Positions 1 to 8,743 of a stretch of 64,000 nt of DNA are shown in pieces (the stretch's first letter is position 1; each line of letters begins with the position of its first letter). Location of the stretch: assembly GCF_030418295.1 (NCBI RefSeq), contig NZ_JAUHQA010000001.1, positions 1,364,001 to 1,428,000 on the forward strand, read 5' to 3'. The notes under the pieces are model-generated. The model searched no databases, was not told the DNA's origin, and saw only the letters and a list, made by a program, of their open reading frames with translations. Both the position numbers and the translations under genes were made by a program. The stretch comes from Demequina muriae. GTDB taxonomy: Bacteria > Actinomycetota > Actinomycetes > Actinomycetales > Demequinaceae.

Positions 1-207
1 AGTGAGCCCGGCGGCGTTGCGCGCCTCGTTGGTGAACCTCTTGAGGAAGGTCTCGTTCGCGGCGGCGGAGTCCTTGAGCACCTTGACGGCGACGGGTCGC
101 TCCAGTTCGGTGTCGGCGGCGCGCCAGACCTCTCCCATGCCGCCCACGGCCAGCAGCGACCGCAGCACGTAGCGACCGCCGAGCGTGGTGCCTGCGTGAA
201 TGCTCAC
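1..207 (-). CDS. Ser/Thr protein kinase, N-terminal fragment (PknA/PknB type)
   Basis: The gene runs off the left edge; 69 codons are visible. The translation shows the first kinase subdomains: a glycine-rich loop (LLAVGGMGEVW) followed by the ATP-binding lysine in VAVKVLK. The GTG start at 207 overlaps the pbpA stop in a GTGA junction, so it is translationally coupled. In actinobacteria the genes after pbpA in this operon are pknA and pknB, kinases that phosphorylate cell-wall and division proteins and are opposed by PstP. The visible part cannot separate PknA from PknB. Confidence 0.9.
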   Translation of the reverse strand, partial: MSIHAGTTLGGRYVLRSLLAVGGMGEVWRAADTELERPVAVKVLKDSAAANETFLKRFTNEARNAAGLT

Positions 208-1673
208 AGGTCCCCCTCTGCGTCGAGCTGAATCGCCTTCTCCATGATCGAGCGCGCGATCGGGGCCGCGACCGATCCGCCGGTGGCGCCGGAACCCGTC
301 TCGCCGCCCTCCTCGACGATGACCGCGATGGCGATCACCGGATCGTCGGCAGGCGCGAAGGACACGAACCATGCGTGGGGAGGCGTGTCCTGGCCGGTCT
401 GTGCGGTGCCGGTCTTGCCCGCGACCTCGACGCCGTCGATGCGCGCCGCGCGGCCGGTGCCGTCAGCCACCGCGCCCACCATCATCTGCGTGAGGTCGGA
501 GGCGTCCTCCGGGCTCATGGACTGGCGGTACTCCTCGGGCTCGGTCTGCGACACCACCGTGAGATCCGAGGCGCGTACGGTGTCGACGAGGTAGGGCTTC
601 ATGAGCACACCGTCGTTGGCGATCGCGGAGGCGACCATCGCCATCTGGAGCGGCGTGGCCCGCACGTCGAACTGGCCGAGCGCGCTCATCGCGGTCTCGG
701 ACTCGTTGGGCGACTCGGGCAGGCCCGATGCGGTGACCGGCAGCGGCATCTCGAGCGGCTCGTCCCACCCGAAGTCGCGCGCCTTGCGCTCGAGCACGCC
801 CCATCCGAGCGACATCCCGAGGTCGGCGAACGCCGTGTTGCAGCTGATGCGCAGCGCGTCCGCGAGCGGCAGGTACTCGTCGCCGGCGCACTCGGCATCG
901 CCGAAGTTGCTGATGGTCCGGCTCGTGCCGGGAAGGTCCAGCTGCTGGGGCCCGTAGAGCTCGGTGTCCGGCGTGTATCCGCCCTCGAGCGCCGCGGCCG
1001 CCACCAGCAGCTTGAACGTGGACCCCGGCGGGTAGGTGTCGCCCGCGATCGCGCGGTTGATGAGCGGTCCGTCCTCCTGCGCCAGCAGCTCGGCATAGTT
1101 TGCGTTGACGGTGGCGGTGTCGTGGCTCGCCAGCAGCTCAGGATCGTAGGTGGGGCTCGTCACCATCGCGAGCACCTCGCCCGTCGCAGGGTCGAGCGCG
1201 ACCACCGCTCCGCGCTGGTCGCCCAGCTGCTCTGCCGCGACCGCCTGGAGCTCGCCGGAGAGCGTGGTCTCGACTGAGGCGCCCTGCTGCTGCTCGCCCG
1301 CGAACAGGTTGCCCAGCCGCGTCCAGAACAGCGCGTCGGCGGATCCGTTGAGCAGCGCGTTCTCCGTCTGCTCCAGCCCGCTGCGGCCGTACACGATCGA
1401 GTAGAAGCCCGTCGCGGCCGCGTAGAGCGAACCCTGGGTGTAGCTGCGCTGGTAGTTGAAGGGGTCGTCGACGGGCTCCGACCACACCACGGCCTCGCCG
1501 TCCACGACGATGGGGCCGCGGAAGTTGCCGTATTCGCGGTACAGCGTGCGCACGTTGCGCGGATCCTGGTTGAGGTCTTCCGCGCCGATCACCTGGATGT
1601 AGGACGCGGCGCCCATGAGGGCGAGGAACAGGACGAGGACGACGACGGACAGGCGCCGGGCTGGCTCGTTCAT
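204..1673 (-). CDS. pbpA: Class B penicillin-binding protein (PbpA family)
   Basis: This is a 489-residue peptidoglycan transpeptidase anchored by one N-terminal membrane helix (about residues 8-27). All three active-site motifs are present: STFK at 218-221 with the acylated serine, SCN at 277-279, and KTG at 420-422. The size matches mycobacterial PbpA. It is the transpeptidase partner of the upstream SEDS glycosyltransferase, with which it shares an ATGA stop/start overlap, and it is coupled on the other side to the kinase gene. It should act outside the membrane in septal or lateral wall synthesis. Confidence 0.95.
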   Translation of the reverse strand: MNEPARRLSVVVLVLFLALMGAASYIQVIGAEDLNQDPRNVRTLYREYGNFRGPIVVDGEAVVWSEPVDDPFNYQRSYTQGSLYAAATGFYSIVYGRSGLEQTENALLNGSADALFWTRLGNLFAGEQQQGASVETTLSGELQAVAAEQLGDQRGAVVALDPATGEVLAMVTSPTYDPELLASHDTATVNANYAELLAQEDGPLINRAIAGDTYPPGSTFKLLVAAAALEGGYTPDTELYGPQQLDLPGTSRTISNFGDAECAGDEYLPLADALRISCNTAFADLGMSLGWGVLERKARDFGWDEPLEMPLPVTASGLPESPNESETAMSALGQFDVRATPLQMAMVASAIANDGVLMKPYLVDTVRASDLTVVSQTEPEEYRQSMSPEDASDLTQMMVGAVADGTGRAARIDGVEVAGKTGTAQTGQDTPPHAWFVSFAPADDPVIAIAVIVEEGGETGSGATGGSVAAPIARSIMEKAIQLDAEGDL

Positions 1674-3019
1674 TCGGCCACCTCCGCTGTCGTGCGACGT
1701 GCCTGGTCGGAGATGCGCAGCAGCAGGCCCACGATGATCCAGTTCGCCAGCATTGACGATCCCCCGTAGGCGAGCCAGGGCGTGGTGAGGCCGGTGAGCG
1801 GGATCACCCTCGTCACGCCGCCCACCACGATGAACACCTGCAGGGCGAGCGCGAAGCCGAGGCCGCCCGCGACGAGCTTGCCGAACCCGTCGCGGACCCC
1901 GATCGAGGTGCGGAACGCGCGCTGCACGAGGATGAGGTAGAGCGCGAGGATCGCCATGAGGCCGGTGAGCCCCATCTCCTCGCCGATCGACGCGATGATG
2001 AAGTCGGACTCCGCGTACGGCACCAGGTCGGGACGGCCCTCACCCAAGCCAGTGCCGAACAGGCCCCCGGAGGCCATGCCGAAGAGGCCGCGCACCAGCT
2101 GTTCGGAGGTGCCCGACGAGTAGAGGTCGGGGTCGAGTGCGTTGAGCCACGCGTCGTAGCGCGCGCGCACGTGGGGGAAGATCGTGCCCGCGAGCACCGC
2201 GCCGATGCCGAACATCGCCACACCGGTGACGACCCAGCTGATGCGCTGCGTCGCCACGTAGAGCATCCCCAGGAAGATGCCGAAGAACAGCAGCGAGGCA
2301 CCGAGGTCGCGCTGGTAGACCATGAGCAGCAGCGCGGCCGCCCAGACCAGCAGCAGCGGCCCCATGTCGCGGGGGCGCGGGAACCGCAGTCCCAGGAACT
2401 TGGGTCCCGCGAGCGCGAGGGTGTCGCGATTCGTCACGAGGTAGCCCGCGAAGAAGATGACCATGGCGATCTTGGCGAACTCGCCGGGCTGCAGCGACCG
2501 GCCGAACAGATCGATCCAGATGCGCGCGCCGTTGATGGTCACGCCCAGCCCGGGCACGAGCGGCAGCAGATACAGCACCAGTCCGACGACGCCCGCGGTG
2601 TAGGTGAAGCGGCGCAGCAGGCGATGGTCGCGGATCAGGAAGATGACCGCCATCGCCAGCAGCACTCCGGCCACGGTCCAGCCGATCTGCGCGTCTCCGA
2701 ACGCGGTGTCGCGGCCCCGATACTGCGCGTAGCCGAAGTCGACGCGCCGGATCATCGCCAGGCCGACGCCGTTGATGGCGAGCACGGCAGGCAGCAGCAC
2801 GGGGTCGGCGGACGGGGCGTAGCGCCTCAGCAGCAGGTGGCACCCGAGCATGAGCGCCGCCGCCACGCCCGCGTAGATGCCGAGAGTCCGCAGCTCGAGG
2901 AAGTCGGCGTGGTAGTCGACGAGCGCGCGGGCGAGCACGATGATCGACCACGACACGCCCAGCAGCGCGAGCTCGGCGCGCCGCCCGGTGCGGACCTGCA
3001 GCTCGGAGACGGTCGCCAC
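1670..3019 (-). CDS. rodA: FtsW/RodA/SpoVE family peptidoglycan glycosyltransferase
   Basis: The 449-residue polytopic membrane protein has about ten or more hydrophobic helices and the conserved SEDS C-terminal signature GLTTPWLAYGGSS. SEDS proteins polymerise lipid II and work with a class B PBP, here the overlapping pbpA. Its position between pstP and pbpA is the standard actinobacterial rodA position. The start follows directly after the pstP stop. RodA rather than FtsW is inferred from gene order, not from a diagnostic residue. Confidence 0.93.
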   Translation of the reverse strand: MATVSELQVRTGRRAELALLGVSWSIIVLARALVDYHADFLELRTLGIYAGVAAALMLGCHLLLRRYAPSADPVLLPAVLAINGVGLAMIRRVDFGYAQYRGRDTAFGDAQIGWTVAGVLLAMAVIFLIRDHRLLRRFTYTAGVVGLVLYLLPLVPGLGVTINGARIWIDLFGRSLQPGEFAKIAMVIFFAGYLVTNRDTLALAGPKFLGLRFPRPRDMGPLLLVWAAALLLMVYQRDLGASLLFFGIFLGMLYVATQRISWVVTGVAMFGIGAVLAGTIFPHVRARYDAWLNALDPDLYSSGTSEQLVRGLFGMASGGLFGTGLGEGRPDLVPYAESDFIIASIGEEMGLTGLMAILALYLILVQRAFRTSIGVRDGFGKLVAGGLGFALALQVFIVVGGVTRVIPLTGLTTPWLAYGGSSMLANWIIVGLLLRISDQARRTTAEVAE

Positions 3020-4375
3020 TCAGACCCCGCTCTCCGGCGAGTCGGCCTCGCTGTCAAGGGCCGATGCGGCGGAGGCGTCCGCGCTCGCGGCAGGGCTGGG
3101 GGACACGGTGGCGGTGGGGCCGGGAGAGGGTTCGGCGGAGATGCTCGGCGATGGCAGGGGCTCGGGCGTCGGCAGGTTCGCCTCGAGCGCCTGCACGATC
3201 GCCCTGGCGCCCTCGAGACTGCCGGCCCTGATCGTGTCGTCGATGCGCTGCTGCTGGTACGGAGCGAGGTCCTCGAGCGGGATGCCGGTGGTCTCGACGA
3301 GGGTCTGAAGGGCGACGACCGGGAGCTCCTGGGGGATGCCGCGGTAGATCGCCACCGCATCGTCCGATGCGCCCACGTAGTACTGAGTCTGGGTCCACGC
3401 GTAGGCGCCCCATGCGCCGCCGATCACCACGAGCAGCGCCGCGAGCGGCAGCAGCCAGGGACGGGCGCGGGACCAGAGGCGGGCGCTTCGGGAAGGCTCC
3501 TCGTCGTCGTCGACCTCGTCAGGGGTCGACAGCCGCGCCGCCTTGCCTGCGGCGGAGCGTCCCGCGGCGGAGGGGCGATGACGATCGCGGGCCGCGGAGC
3601 CGACGATCTGCGAGGCGGTGGGCGGGCCCACGCCATCGGGGGACGCATCGATGTCGACCACGTCGGCGACGATGCAGGTGACGTTGTCGGGGGCGCCGGC
3701 GGAGAGCGCGAGAGACACCAGCGCGTCGGCACAGTCTGCGGGGTCGGCGACCTCGACGAGCGTCTTGTGGAGGGTGTCGCGGCTCACCACGCCGGACAGC
3801 CCGTCAGAGCACAGCAGCCAGCGGTCGCCCGTGCGGGTCTCTCGCACCGAGATGTCCACGGGGACGTCGGCATCCACGTCTCCGAGCACGCGCAGCAGCA
3901 TCGAGCGCTTGGGGTGGTGCTCGGCGTCCGCCGCGCTGAGGCGCCCGGTGTCGACCAGGTGCTGGACGAAGCTGTGGTCGGTGGTGACCTGATCGAGAGA
4001 GTCGTTCCTGAGCAGATACGCGCGCGAGTCGCCGATGTGCGCCATGCAGAGGGTCGAGCCCGCGCGCAGCAGCGCCGTCACGGTGGTGCCCAGCCCTGAC
4101 AGCTCGGGGTCGTTGCGTGCGCGGTCCACGATCTCGGCGTGGGCGTCGGCGATCGCCGACTTCAGCTCGTCGAGAGCGTCGTCGGGCCCGTGGGACTCGC
4201 CGTCGAGGCCCGCGAGGCGGCCGACCGCGATGGATGACGCGATGTCTCCTCCGGCCGCTCCGCCCATGCCGTCCGCGACGACCAGCAGGTGCGGTCCCGC
4301 ATACGCCGAGTCCTGATTGTTGGACCTGATGAGGCCCACGTCAGAGCGCGCGGCGAAGTGGAGACCGAGGAACAC
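3020..4375 (-). CDS. pstP: PP2C-type Ser/Thr phosphatase PstP
   Basis: The 451-residue protein has an N-terminal PP2C domain (about residues 5-235) with the metal-binding motifs RSNNQD, VVADGMGG, GDSRAYL and LLCSDGLSG. A charged linker, one membrane helix (about 300-325) and an extracellular tail rich in Pro, Ser and Ala follow. PstP removes phosphate from PknA/PknB and their substrates. The GTG start at 4375 is one base after the fhaB stop. The extracytoplasmic part is shorter than in the mycobacterial protein. Confidence 0.95.
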   Translation of the reverse strand: MFLGLHFAARSDVGLIRSNNQDSAYAGPHLLVVADGMGGAAGGDIASSIAVGRLAGLDGESHGPDDALDELKSAIADAHAEIVDRARNDPELSGLGTTVTALLRAGSTLCMAHIGDSRAYLLRNDSLDQVTTDHSFVQHLVDTGRLSAADAEHHPKRSMLLRVLGDVDADVPVDISVRETRTGDRWLLCSDGLSGVVSRDTLHKTLVEVADPADCADALVSLALSAGAPDNVTCIVADVVDIDASPDGVGPPTASQIVGSAARDRHRPSAAGRSAAGKAARLSTPDEVDDDEEPSRSARLWSRARPWLLPLAALLVVIGGAWGAYAWTQTQYYVGASDDAVAIYRGIPQELPVVALQTLVETTGIPLEDLAPYQQQRIDDTIRAGSLEGARAIVQALEANLPTPEPLPSPSISAEPSPGPTATVSPSPAASADASAASALDSEADSPESGV

Positions 4376-4376
4376 G

Positions 4377-4898
4377 TCAGCTCCTCAGCTCGAGCGTGGT
4401 GCCGCCGAGCCGCAGCTTGTCGCCCCGCTTGAACGGCATCGGGTCGTCCACGCGCTGGTTGTCGAGGAACGTCCCGTTGGTGGAGCCGAGGTCCTCGACG
4501 AGCCACCCGCCGGCATCGGGGAACACGCGGCAGTGGCGCGCCGAGCAGTAGTCGTCGTCGATGACGAGGGTGCAGGTGGGCGAGCGGCCGATGAGGATCG
4601 GGGCGGAGCCGAGCGGAATCGTGGTGCCCTTGAGCGTTCCCGCCGTGACGGCCAGGTGCGCGAGAGTCTCGTCCCTCGTGGAGATCGACCCCGTGCGCAC
4701 ACCCGTGTTCGACCTGGCGGGCGCTGCGACCTTGTCCGCCCGCGCATCGTCCCTCCGCCGTGCAGCCCTGCCGCGGCCGCGTGACGTGACGCGCGTGCCG
4801 TAGAGGTCCGCGCGCAGGACGCCGATCGCGGCGAGCACCAGTGCCCACAGAAGGATGAGGAAGCCGAAGCGCAGCAGCGTGATCGAGAGTTCACTCAT
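4377..4898 (-). CDS. fhaB: FHA-domain protein FhaB (FipA-like)
   Basis: The 173-residue protein has an N-terminal hydrophobic helix (about residues 7-30), a basic linker, and a C-terminal FHA domain (about 85-170) with the phosphothreonine-binding core GRSPTC, SARHC and LGSTNGTFL. FhaB recognises kinase-phosphorylated partners and is linked to septum assembly. It is co-transcribed with fhaA, whose stop is four bases upstream, and with pstP. A Thr in the linker (STRDET, about residue 77) resembles the known phospho-acceptor position in small FHA proteins; this is inference. Confidence 0.93.
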   Translation of the reverse strand: MSELSITLLRFGFLILLWALVLAAIGVLRADLYGTRVTSRGRGRAARRRDDARADKVAAPARSNTGVRTGSISTRDETLAHLAVTAGTLKGTTIPLGSAPILIGRSPTCTLVIDDDYCSARHCRVFPDAGGWLVEDLGSTNGTFLDNQRVDDPMPFKRGDKLRLGGTTLELRS

Positions 4899-4902
4899 AC
4901 AG

Positions 4903-5610
4903 TTACACGTCCTCGTCGACGGGGAGGCCGTCCCAGTACATGATCGTGGTGCGGCCCACGGTCACGGCGTTCCCGTCGACGAGCGTGACCTCATTCACGC
5001 GCTGGCCCTCCACGAGGGTGCCGTTGGTGGATCCCAGGTCGGTGAGGATGGTGCCCTGGTCGGTGACCTCGAAGCGGCAGTGCTGGCGCGACACCCCCGT
5101 GTCGTCGACCACGATGTCGGATTCCGAGCCACGCCCCACCACCGTCATCTCGCCGGTGAGGTGGTATCGCTCGCCATCGATGTCCAGCAGCGGGTGCCGC
5201 GAGTGGTGGTCGCGGGCCGTTGCCGGAGCGACCGGGCCGCGCGTGGTGCGGCTCGTGACCGCCAGCCGCCCGGTCGACAGCGACTCATCGCGCTCGAAGT
5301 CCACGCTGACCGCGCCCACGAAACTGTAGCGCTGCCGTTCCGCGTGGTCGCGCAGCGTGTCCTCGAGCTCGTGAGAGAGCGCATCGGCGCCCCAGGCCTC
5401 GATGGTGTCGTGATCCGTGGCGCTGAGGGCGATCGTGTACTCGTTGGGAGCGACGGTGCGATTGCGGTCGACCGCGGCAGCGCGCGCGTCGCACTGGCGC
5501 CGCACGGCGCTCGCCAGCTCCACCGGCTTCACGCCGGACTTGAAGGTCTTCGCGAACGCGCCGTGGACGGCGTTCTCGACGCCCTTCTCGAAGCGATCCA
5601 GGACTCCCAT
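4903..5610 (-). CDS. fhaA: FHA-domain protein FhaA with N-terminal DUF3662 domain
   Basis: The 235-residue protein starts with the family-typical MGVLDRFEKG (ATG at 5610). The open frame runs further upstream to 5817 but crosses the tRNA gene on the other strand, so the longer start is rejected. Residues 1-115 form the DUF3662 domain and about 140-235 the FHA domain (GRGSES, SRQHC, LGSTNGTLV). The long linker of mycobacterial FhaA is missing, giving a compact form. FhaA binds phosphorylated proteins at growth sites. It is the first gene of the leftward operon, so its promoter must lie in 5611-5658 or within the tRNA region. Confidence 0.93.
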   Translation of the reverse strand: MGVLDRFEKGVENAVHGAFAKTFKSGVKPVELASAVRRQCDARAAAVDRNRTVAPNEYTIALSATDHDTIEAWGADALSHELEDTLRDHAERQRYSFVGAVSVDFERDESLSTGRLAVTSRTTRGPVAPATARDHHSRHPLLDIDGERYHLTGEMTVVGRGSESDIVVDDTGVSRQHCRFEVTDQGTILTDLGSTNGTLVEGQRVNEVTLVDGNAVTVGRTTIMYWDGLPVDEDV

Positions 5611-5658
5611 ACATCGAATCGTATAGGTCGCTCGGCTCATGCTAAAGTTGCTCGTCGC

Positions 5659-5744
5659 GCGCGAGTGGCGGAACGGCAGACGCGCTGGCTTCAGGTGCCA
5701 GTGTCCGAAAGGGCGTGGGGGTTCAAATCCCCCCTCGCGCACCA
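5659..5744 (+). tRNA. tRNA-Leu (anticodon CAG)
   Basis: The acceptor arms GCGCGAG (5659-5665) and CTCGCGC (5734-5740) pair perfectly and are followed by discriminator A and an encoded CCA. The anticodon arm is CTGGC, loop TTCAGGT, GCCAG, giving anticodon CAG. A long variable arm (GTGTCCGAAAGGGCG) marks a class II tRNA, and the T-loop TTCAAAT is normal. It is divergent from fhaA. Confidence 0.97.
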
Positions 5745-5748
5745 TCAC

Positions 5749-5787
5749 AAAGGTCTCTTCACCGGTTGATCCGGAGAAGAGGCCTTT
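5749..5787 (+). terminator. Rho-independent-like terminator after tRNA-Leu
   Basis: The arms AAAGGTCTCTTC (5749-5760) and GAAGAGGCCTTT (5776-5787) pair over 12 positions with one G-U, and T residues follow. It starts five bases after the tRNA CCA. Confidence 0.8.
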
Positions 5788-6096
5788 GTTGTGTCGCCCG
5801 GGCGTGTCACGGGTCACGATGGAGCACTGAGTCGCGGTCTCGCAGCTGCACGAGGTGCCTTCTCGTCGTTTGATGTCCGAAGGCCCCGCTCAGGCGCGGT
5901 CAGACGATGGCTCCTCACGGAGAGTCGGCGCATGGAGGGATGGTCGCCTTGGACACGGTTGCTTGAGCATGGGACTCGTGGTTCCGGGTCATGATCTCGG
6001 CACGGCGGCCTTCGACGGCATCATCCGTCGCCTTGACGACGTGTACCGAGATTGGCGGCCCTGGGGGTGAGAATCGCTTCGTCAGGCAGAAGAGTG
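5788..6096. other. Gene-free stretch after the tRNA-Leu terminator
   Basis: Short frames here carry no recognisable start context or family motif. The base composition is a little less G+C-rich than the operon to the left. No copy of the tRNA 3' end, and so no obvious attachment site, is seen. The leader or promoter of the next gene must lie in its right half. Confidence 0.5.
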
Positions 6097-6654
6097 ATGT
6101 TCGTGTACTTGCCCAGGGCTGGCGTCGACAAGTGGGGCGCGCTGCGGAGGCTCGTCGCGGTGCTCACTGTGGGACTTGCCACCATTCTCGGAGGGTTCGT
6201 GGGCTTCATCGATCCAGCGATCGGCCGCCCAACGCCCTGGACTCAGACGGTGCTCCCAGTGCTTGCGATTCTTGTTCTTGCGCTACTCCTTGTTGTCGTC
6301 GCGGTGAGGCTCCGCTCGCTGCGCTTGATGCCGCTTCTCATCCTCACGATCGACGCCCAAGGCGAGAGCGTTCTCCGCACAAGCCTGATCAGCAAGGTCG
6401 TGGCGCTCACGCCAGCACGGCGTGGTCGGCTGAAGGTCGTGCTGCGCGAACTCGTGCTACCGCACCGGACGTTGCGAGGGTCCGTCAGGGACGTCTACCA
6501 CTTCCAGCTCACCCTCGATAATGGCGAGGGAAGCCCGCTGACCATCGCCATCGCAAACTACACGCGCGAGTACGACTGGAACGCCTGGCTCGAGCGAGTG
6601 TTCGAGAGGATCGGGGTTCCGGCGGATATCGAGGTTGTGCGCGCTCCGAGCTGA
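6097..6654 (+). CDS. Hypothetical membrane protein with two N-terminal helices
   Basis: The protein is 185 residues long from the ATG at 6097, which follows a GGCAGAAGAG stretch; a TTG 45 bases earlier is less likely. Two hydrophobic helices (about residues 22-42 and 53-73) precede a C-terminal soluble domain of about 110 residues rich in beta-type segments and ending with a DWNAWLERVFER helix. The fold resembles bacterial PH-like membrane proteins, but I recognise no family. It stands alone after the tRNA and has no clear functional neighbour. Confidence 0.6.
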   Translation: MFVYLPRAGVDKWGALRRLVAVLTVGLATILGGFVGFIDPAIGRPTPWTQTVLPVLAILVLALLLVVVAVRLRSLRLMPLLILTIDAQGESVLRTSLISKVVALTPARRGRLKVVLRELVLPHRTLRGSVRDVYHFQLTLDNGEGSPLTIAIANYTREYDWNAWLERVFERIGVPADIEVVRAPS

Positions 6655-6890
6655 CGAGGCATCCCAGGCTCATGGGCCAGCGGAGCGCCTGTGCCGGAGT
6701 GCCGTTGGGCTGGATATCGCGACCCCGCAGCGCGATTCCGCGCGCGTGGGCAACGGTCTGGGTGCGCATTGACATATGCGGCGTCGTCTGGCTGGGAGTC
6801 GACCCTGAGAACGATAAGCGGCCCCATACGCTGTAACCCCATGGAACGAGTAGCTGGTTTCGCAGATGGAAGGTATACGTCGTGCAGCTA

Positions 6891-7427
6891 ATGAGGGTTG
6901 CGATTGTGGTGGTGGTCCTTCTTGCTGCGTCACTGTCATCGGCTGGCTGCGAACCGGAGCGTGGCGATGGGGCGGTCGTGGTCGACATCCGCGGCGATCA
7001 GTCGGCAATGGTCGCTGTACCCGTGTGCGCCGGAGATCGCCTGAGAGTTGCCGGCGTGAGTCAGGGTGGCAGTACTAGCAGTGTTCTGCTCCATGGGGAG
7101 GATGAGCCGCTGGACATGGCGCGGAGCCACCTGTTCGACGTCTCCAGTGAGGCCGTCGAGCAAGGCCGCCTCACAAGTGACCTGCCGGTGGTGAATGCCC
7201 GCCCCTTCTCTTCGGGGACAGGGGACCTCGACAGTTGGGGGCTCTGGATCGCGAGGACGAACGAGTGGTCGCTCGCCTTCGAATGGTCCGACGTCGTTCT
7301 CGAGGGTCCGGGCGTGTACCTGGTGGAGAGCGACGGCTCAGCACGGGTGGTGGTGTCGCCTGTGGAGGACTCGGGTGTGAGCATCGCGGAGCGAGCGCTG
7401 TCATGGTGCTCCGAAGTCCCGGAGTAG
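6891..7427 (+). CDS. Hypothetical exported protein, possible lipoprotein
   Basis: The protein is 178 residues long from the ATG at 6891; a GTG nine bases upstream is also in frame. It begins with a signal peptide (MRVAIVVVVLLAASLSSAGC). The SAGC end is a weak lipobox, because Leu or Val is missing at -3. The rest is a polar, Asp/Glu/Ser-rich beta-type domain with two cysteines (CAGD, WCSEV). I recognise no family. It is likely secreted or surface-anchored, and composition and neighbours suggest an orphan or strain-specific gene. Confidence 0.6.
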   Translation: MRVAIVVVVLLAASLSSAGCEPERGDGAVVVDIRGDQSAMVAVPVCAGDRLRVAGVSQGGSTSSVLLHGEDEPLDMARSHLFDVSSEAVEQGRLTSDLPVVNARPFSSGTGDLDSWGLWIARTNEWSLAFEWSDVVLEGPGVYLVESDGSARVVVSPVEDSGVSIAERALSWCSEVPE

Positions 7428-7506
7428 TGCCCGATAGTGATCCGTCCCGGGTTTGGGTCCTCGGTGGCGGTGAGTGCTGACGCCCTCGATGGCTGCCGTG
7501 GTGGCG

Positions 7507-8571
7507 TCAGCTGTTGAGATGGCGCACGGAGTCACGATCGCGCTTGGGCATCGGGATCAGGTGGACCCCGGAGCCAGGCGCCGGCTGGTCGGTGCCGCGG
7601 CGGTCGTGCTCGATGACATCGACCACCAGATCCGCCGCCTTCTTGCCCATCGCGCGATGCGGAAGGGCGAACGTGGTGAGGCCCGGGTGCAGCCATGCGG
7701 CGATTGACGCGTCGTCGAAGGACACCACGGAGACGTCGCCCGGAATCGACAGGCCGCGCTCCTGCACCGCCTGGTACGCGCCCATCGCGAGACGGTCGTT
7801 GAAGCACAGCAGCGCGCCCGGCACGCCCTTCTCCAGCAGCGCACTGGCGGCGCGGTAGCCCTCAGGCGGCAGCCACTGGTTGATGTCGCGGCCCGATGCG
7901 GGGGCGAGGCCGTTCTCCCCCAGCACTTCGAGGATGCCCGCCAGGCGCTGGCGGGCCGCGCTCGAGATCGTGCGCACATCGTCCGGGCCGGGGCCGGCGC
8001 CGATGAGGTGGATGTCCCGGTGGCCCGCTTCGACCAGGGTCGTGGCGGCGTCGCGCCCTGCCTGGTGCTCTGCGGGGAGGACGACCGGCAGGGCAGGGTC
8101 TCCCTCGGTGGCGATGTTGAGGAGCACCGCAGGGGTGCGGGTGAGCTCGGCGGGCAGGTCGCGGCCGTGGGTCAGCATCGACGCGAGGATCACGCCGTCG
8201 ACCTGGCGATCGAACATCGCATCGAGCAGCTGGCGCTCGAGAGTGGTGTTGCCGCCGGTCTCGCCGACGAAGACCATGAAGCCACGGTCGCGCGCCGCCT
8301 CGATGGCGCCCTTGATCATCTCGCCGGCGAGGCGGGAGGAGGCCACGGAGTCGGAAATGAACCCCAGCGTGCTCGTATGGCCCTTGCGCAAGCCCACCGA
8401 CACGGCGTTGGGCCGGTAGCCCAGCCGTTGCGCGGCATCGCGCACGCGCTGCTGCGAGCTGGTGGAGATCCGGACCGCGGCGCCCCGTCCGGAGAGCACG
8501 AGCGAGGCGGTCGAGACGGCGACGCCGGCTTCGGCGGCGACGTCGGCCAGTGTCACCCGCTTGTTGGCCAC
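7507..8571 (-). CDS. LacI-family transcriptional regulator of the first sugar locus
   Basis: The 354-residue protein has an N-terminal helix-turn-helix (about residues 5-25, VTLADVAAEAGVAVSTASLVL), the hinge helix region, and a periplasmic-binding-protein-like ligand domain ending with HLIPMPKRD. The GTG start at 8571 follows a GGAG-type site. It is divergent from the sugar importer that starts at 8744, the usual arrangement for a local repressor that releases DNA when the imported sugar or its product binds. The inducer is unknown; sucrose or an acylated sucrose is inferred from the operon. Confidence 0.9.
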   Translation of the reverse strand: MANKRVTLADVAAEAGVAVSTASLVLSGRGAAVRISTSSQQRVRDAAQRLGYRPNAVSVGLRKGHTSTLGFISDSVASSRLAGEMIKGAIEAARDRGFMVFVGETGGNTTLERQLLDAMFDRQVDGVILASMLTHGRDLPAELTRTPAVLLNIATEGDPALPVVLPAEHQAGRDAATTLVEAGHRDIHLIGAGPGPDDVRTISSAARQRLAGILEVLGENGLAPASGRDINQWLPPEGYRAASALLEKGVPGALLCFNDRLAMGAYQAVQERGLSIPGDVSVVSFDDASIAAWLHPGLTTFALPHRAMGKKAADLVVDVIEHDRRGTDQPAPGSGVHLIPMPKRDRDSVRHLNS

Positions 8572-8647
8572 GCCACTCTCCTCCCCTCCGCTGCCGTAGC
8601 GGTGTTCGCCGGGACTATAACGATTGAGCCACCTTAGGGCATCCGAG

Positions 8648-8690
8648 TTGACAGTCTGCCTGATCGTGAGCGATTCTAACGCTTGCTAGT
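8648..8690 (+). promoter_or_regulatory. Putative promoter and LacI-type operator before the importer
   Basis: A TTGACA -35 box (8648-8653) is followed 18 bases later by GATTCT as a weak -10. Overlapping its downstream side is an interrupted palindrome, CTAACGCTTGCTAG (8677-8690, pattern CTA-N-C-N4-G-N-TAG), suited to a LacI dimer. Ten of its bases recur before the second LacI gene. Function is inferred from position. Confidence 0.5.
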
Positions 8691-8743
8691 TCGGTTTAGC
8701 ACGAGCGCCCAAGACTTGGGCAGGAGAGGAATGGGAGACAACG

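Noticed and set aside
5611-5817. Longer FhaA start upstream of 5610
   Set aside because: The extension would be encoded by the complement of the tRNA-Leu gene, while the family start MGVLDRFEKG lies at 5610.
5855-6070. A 71-codon plus-strand frame after the tRNA terminator
   Set aside because: There is no ribosome-binding site, no family motif and biased composition; not supportable as a gene.
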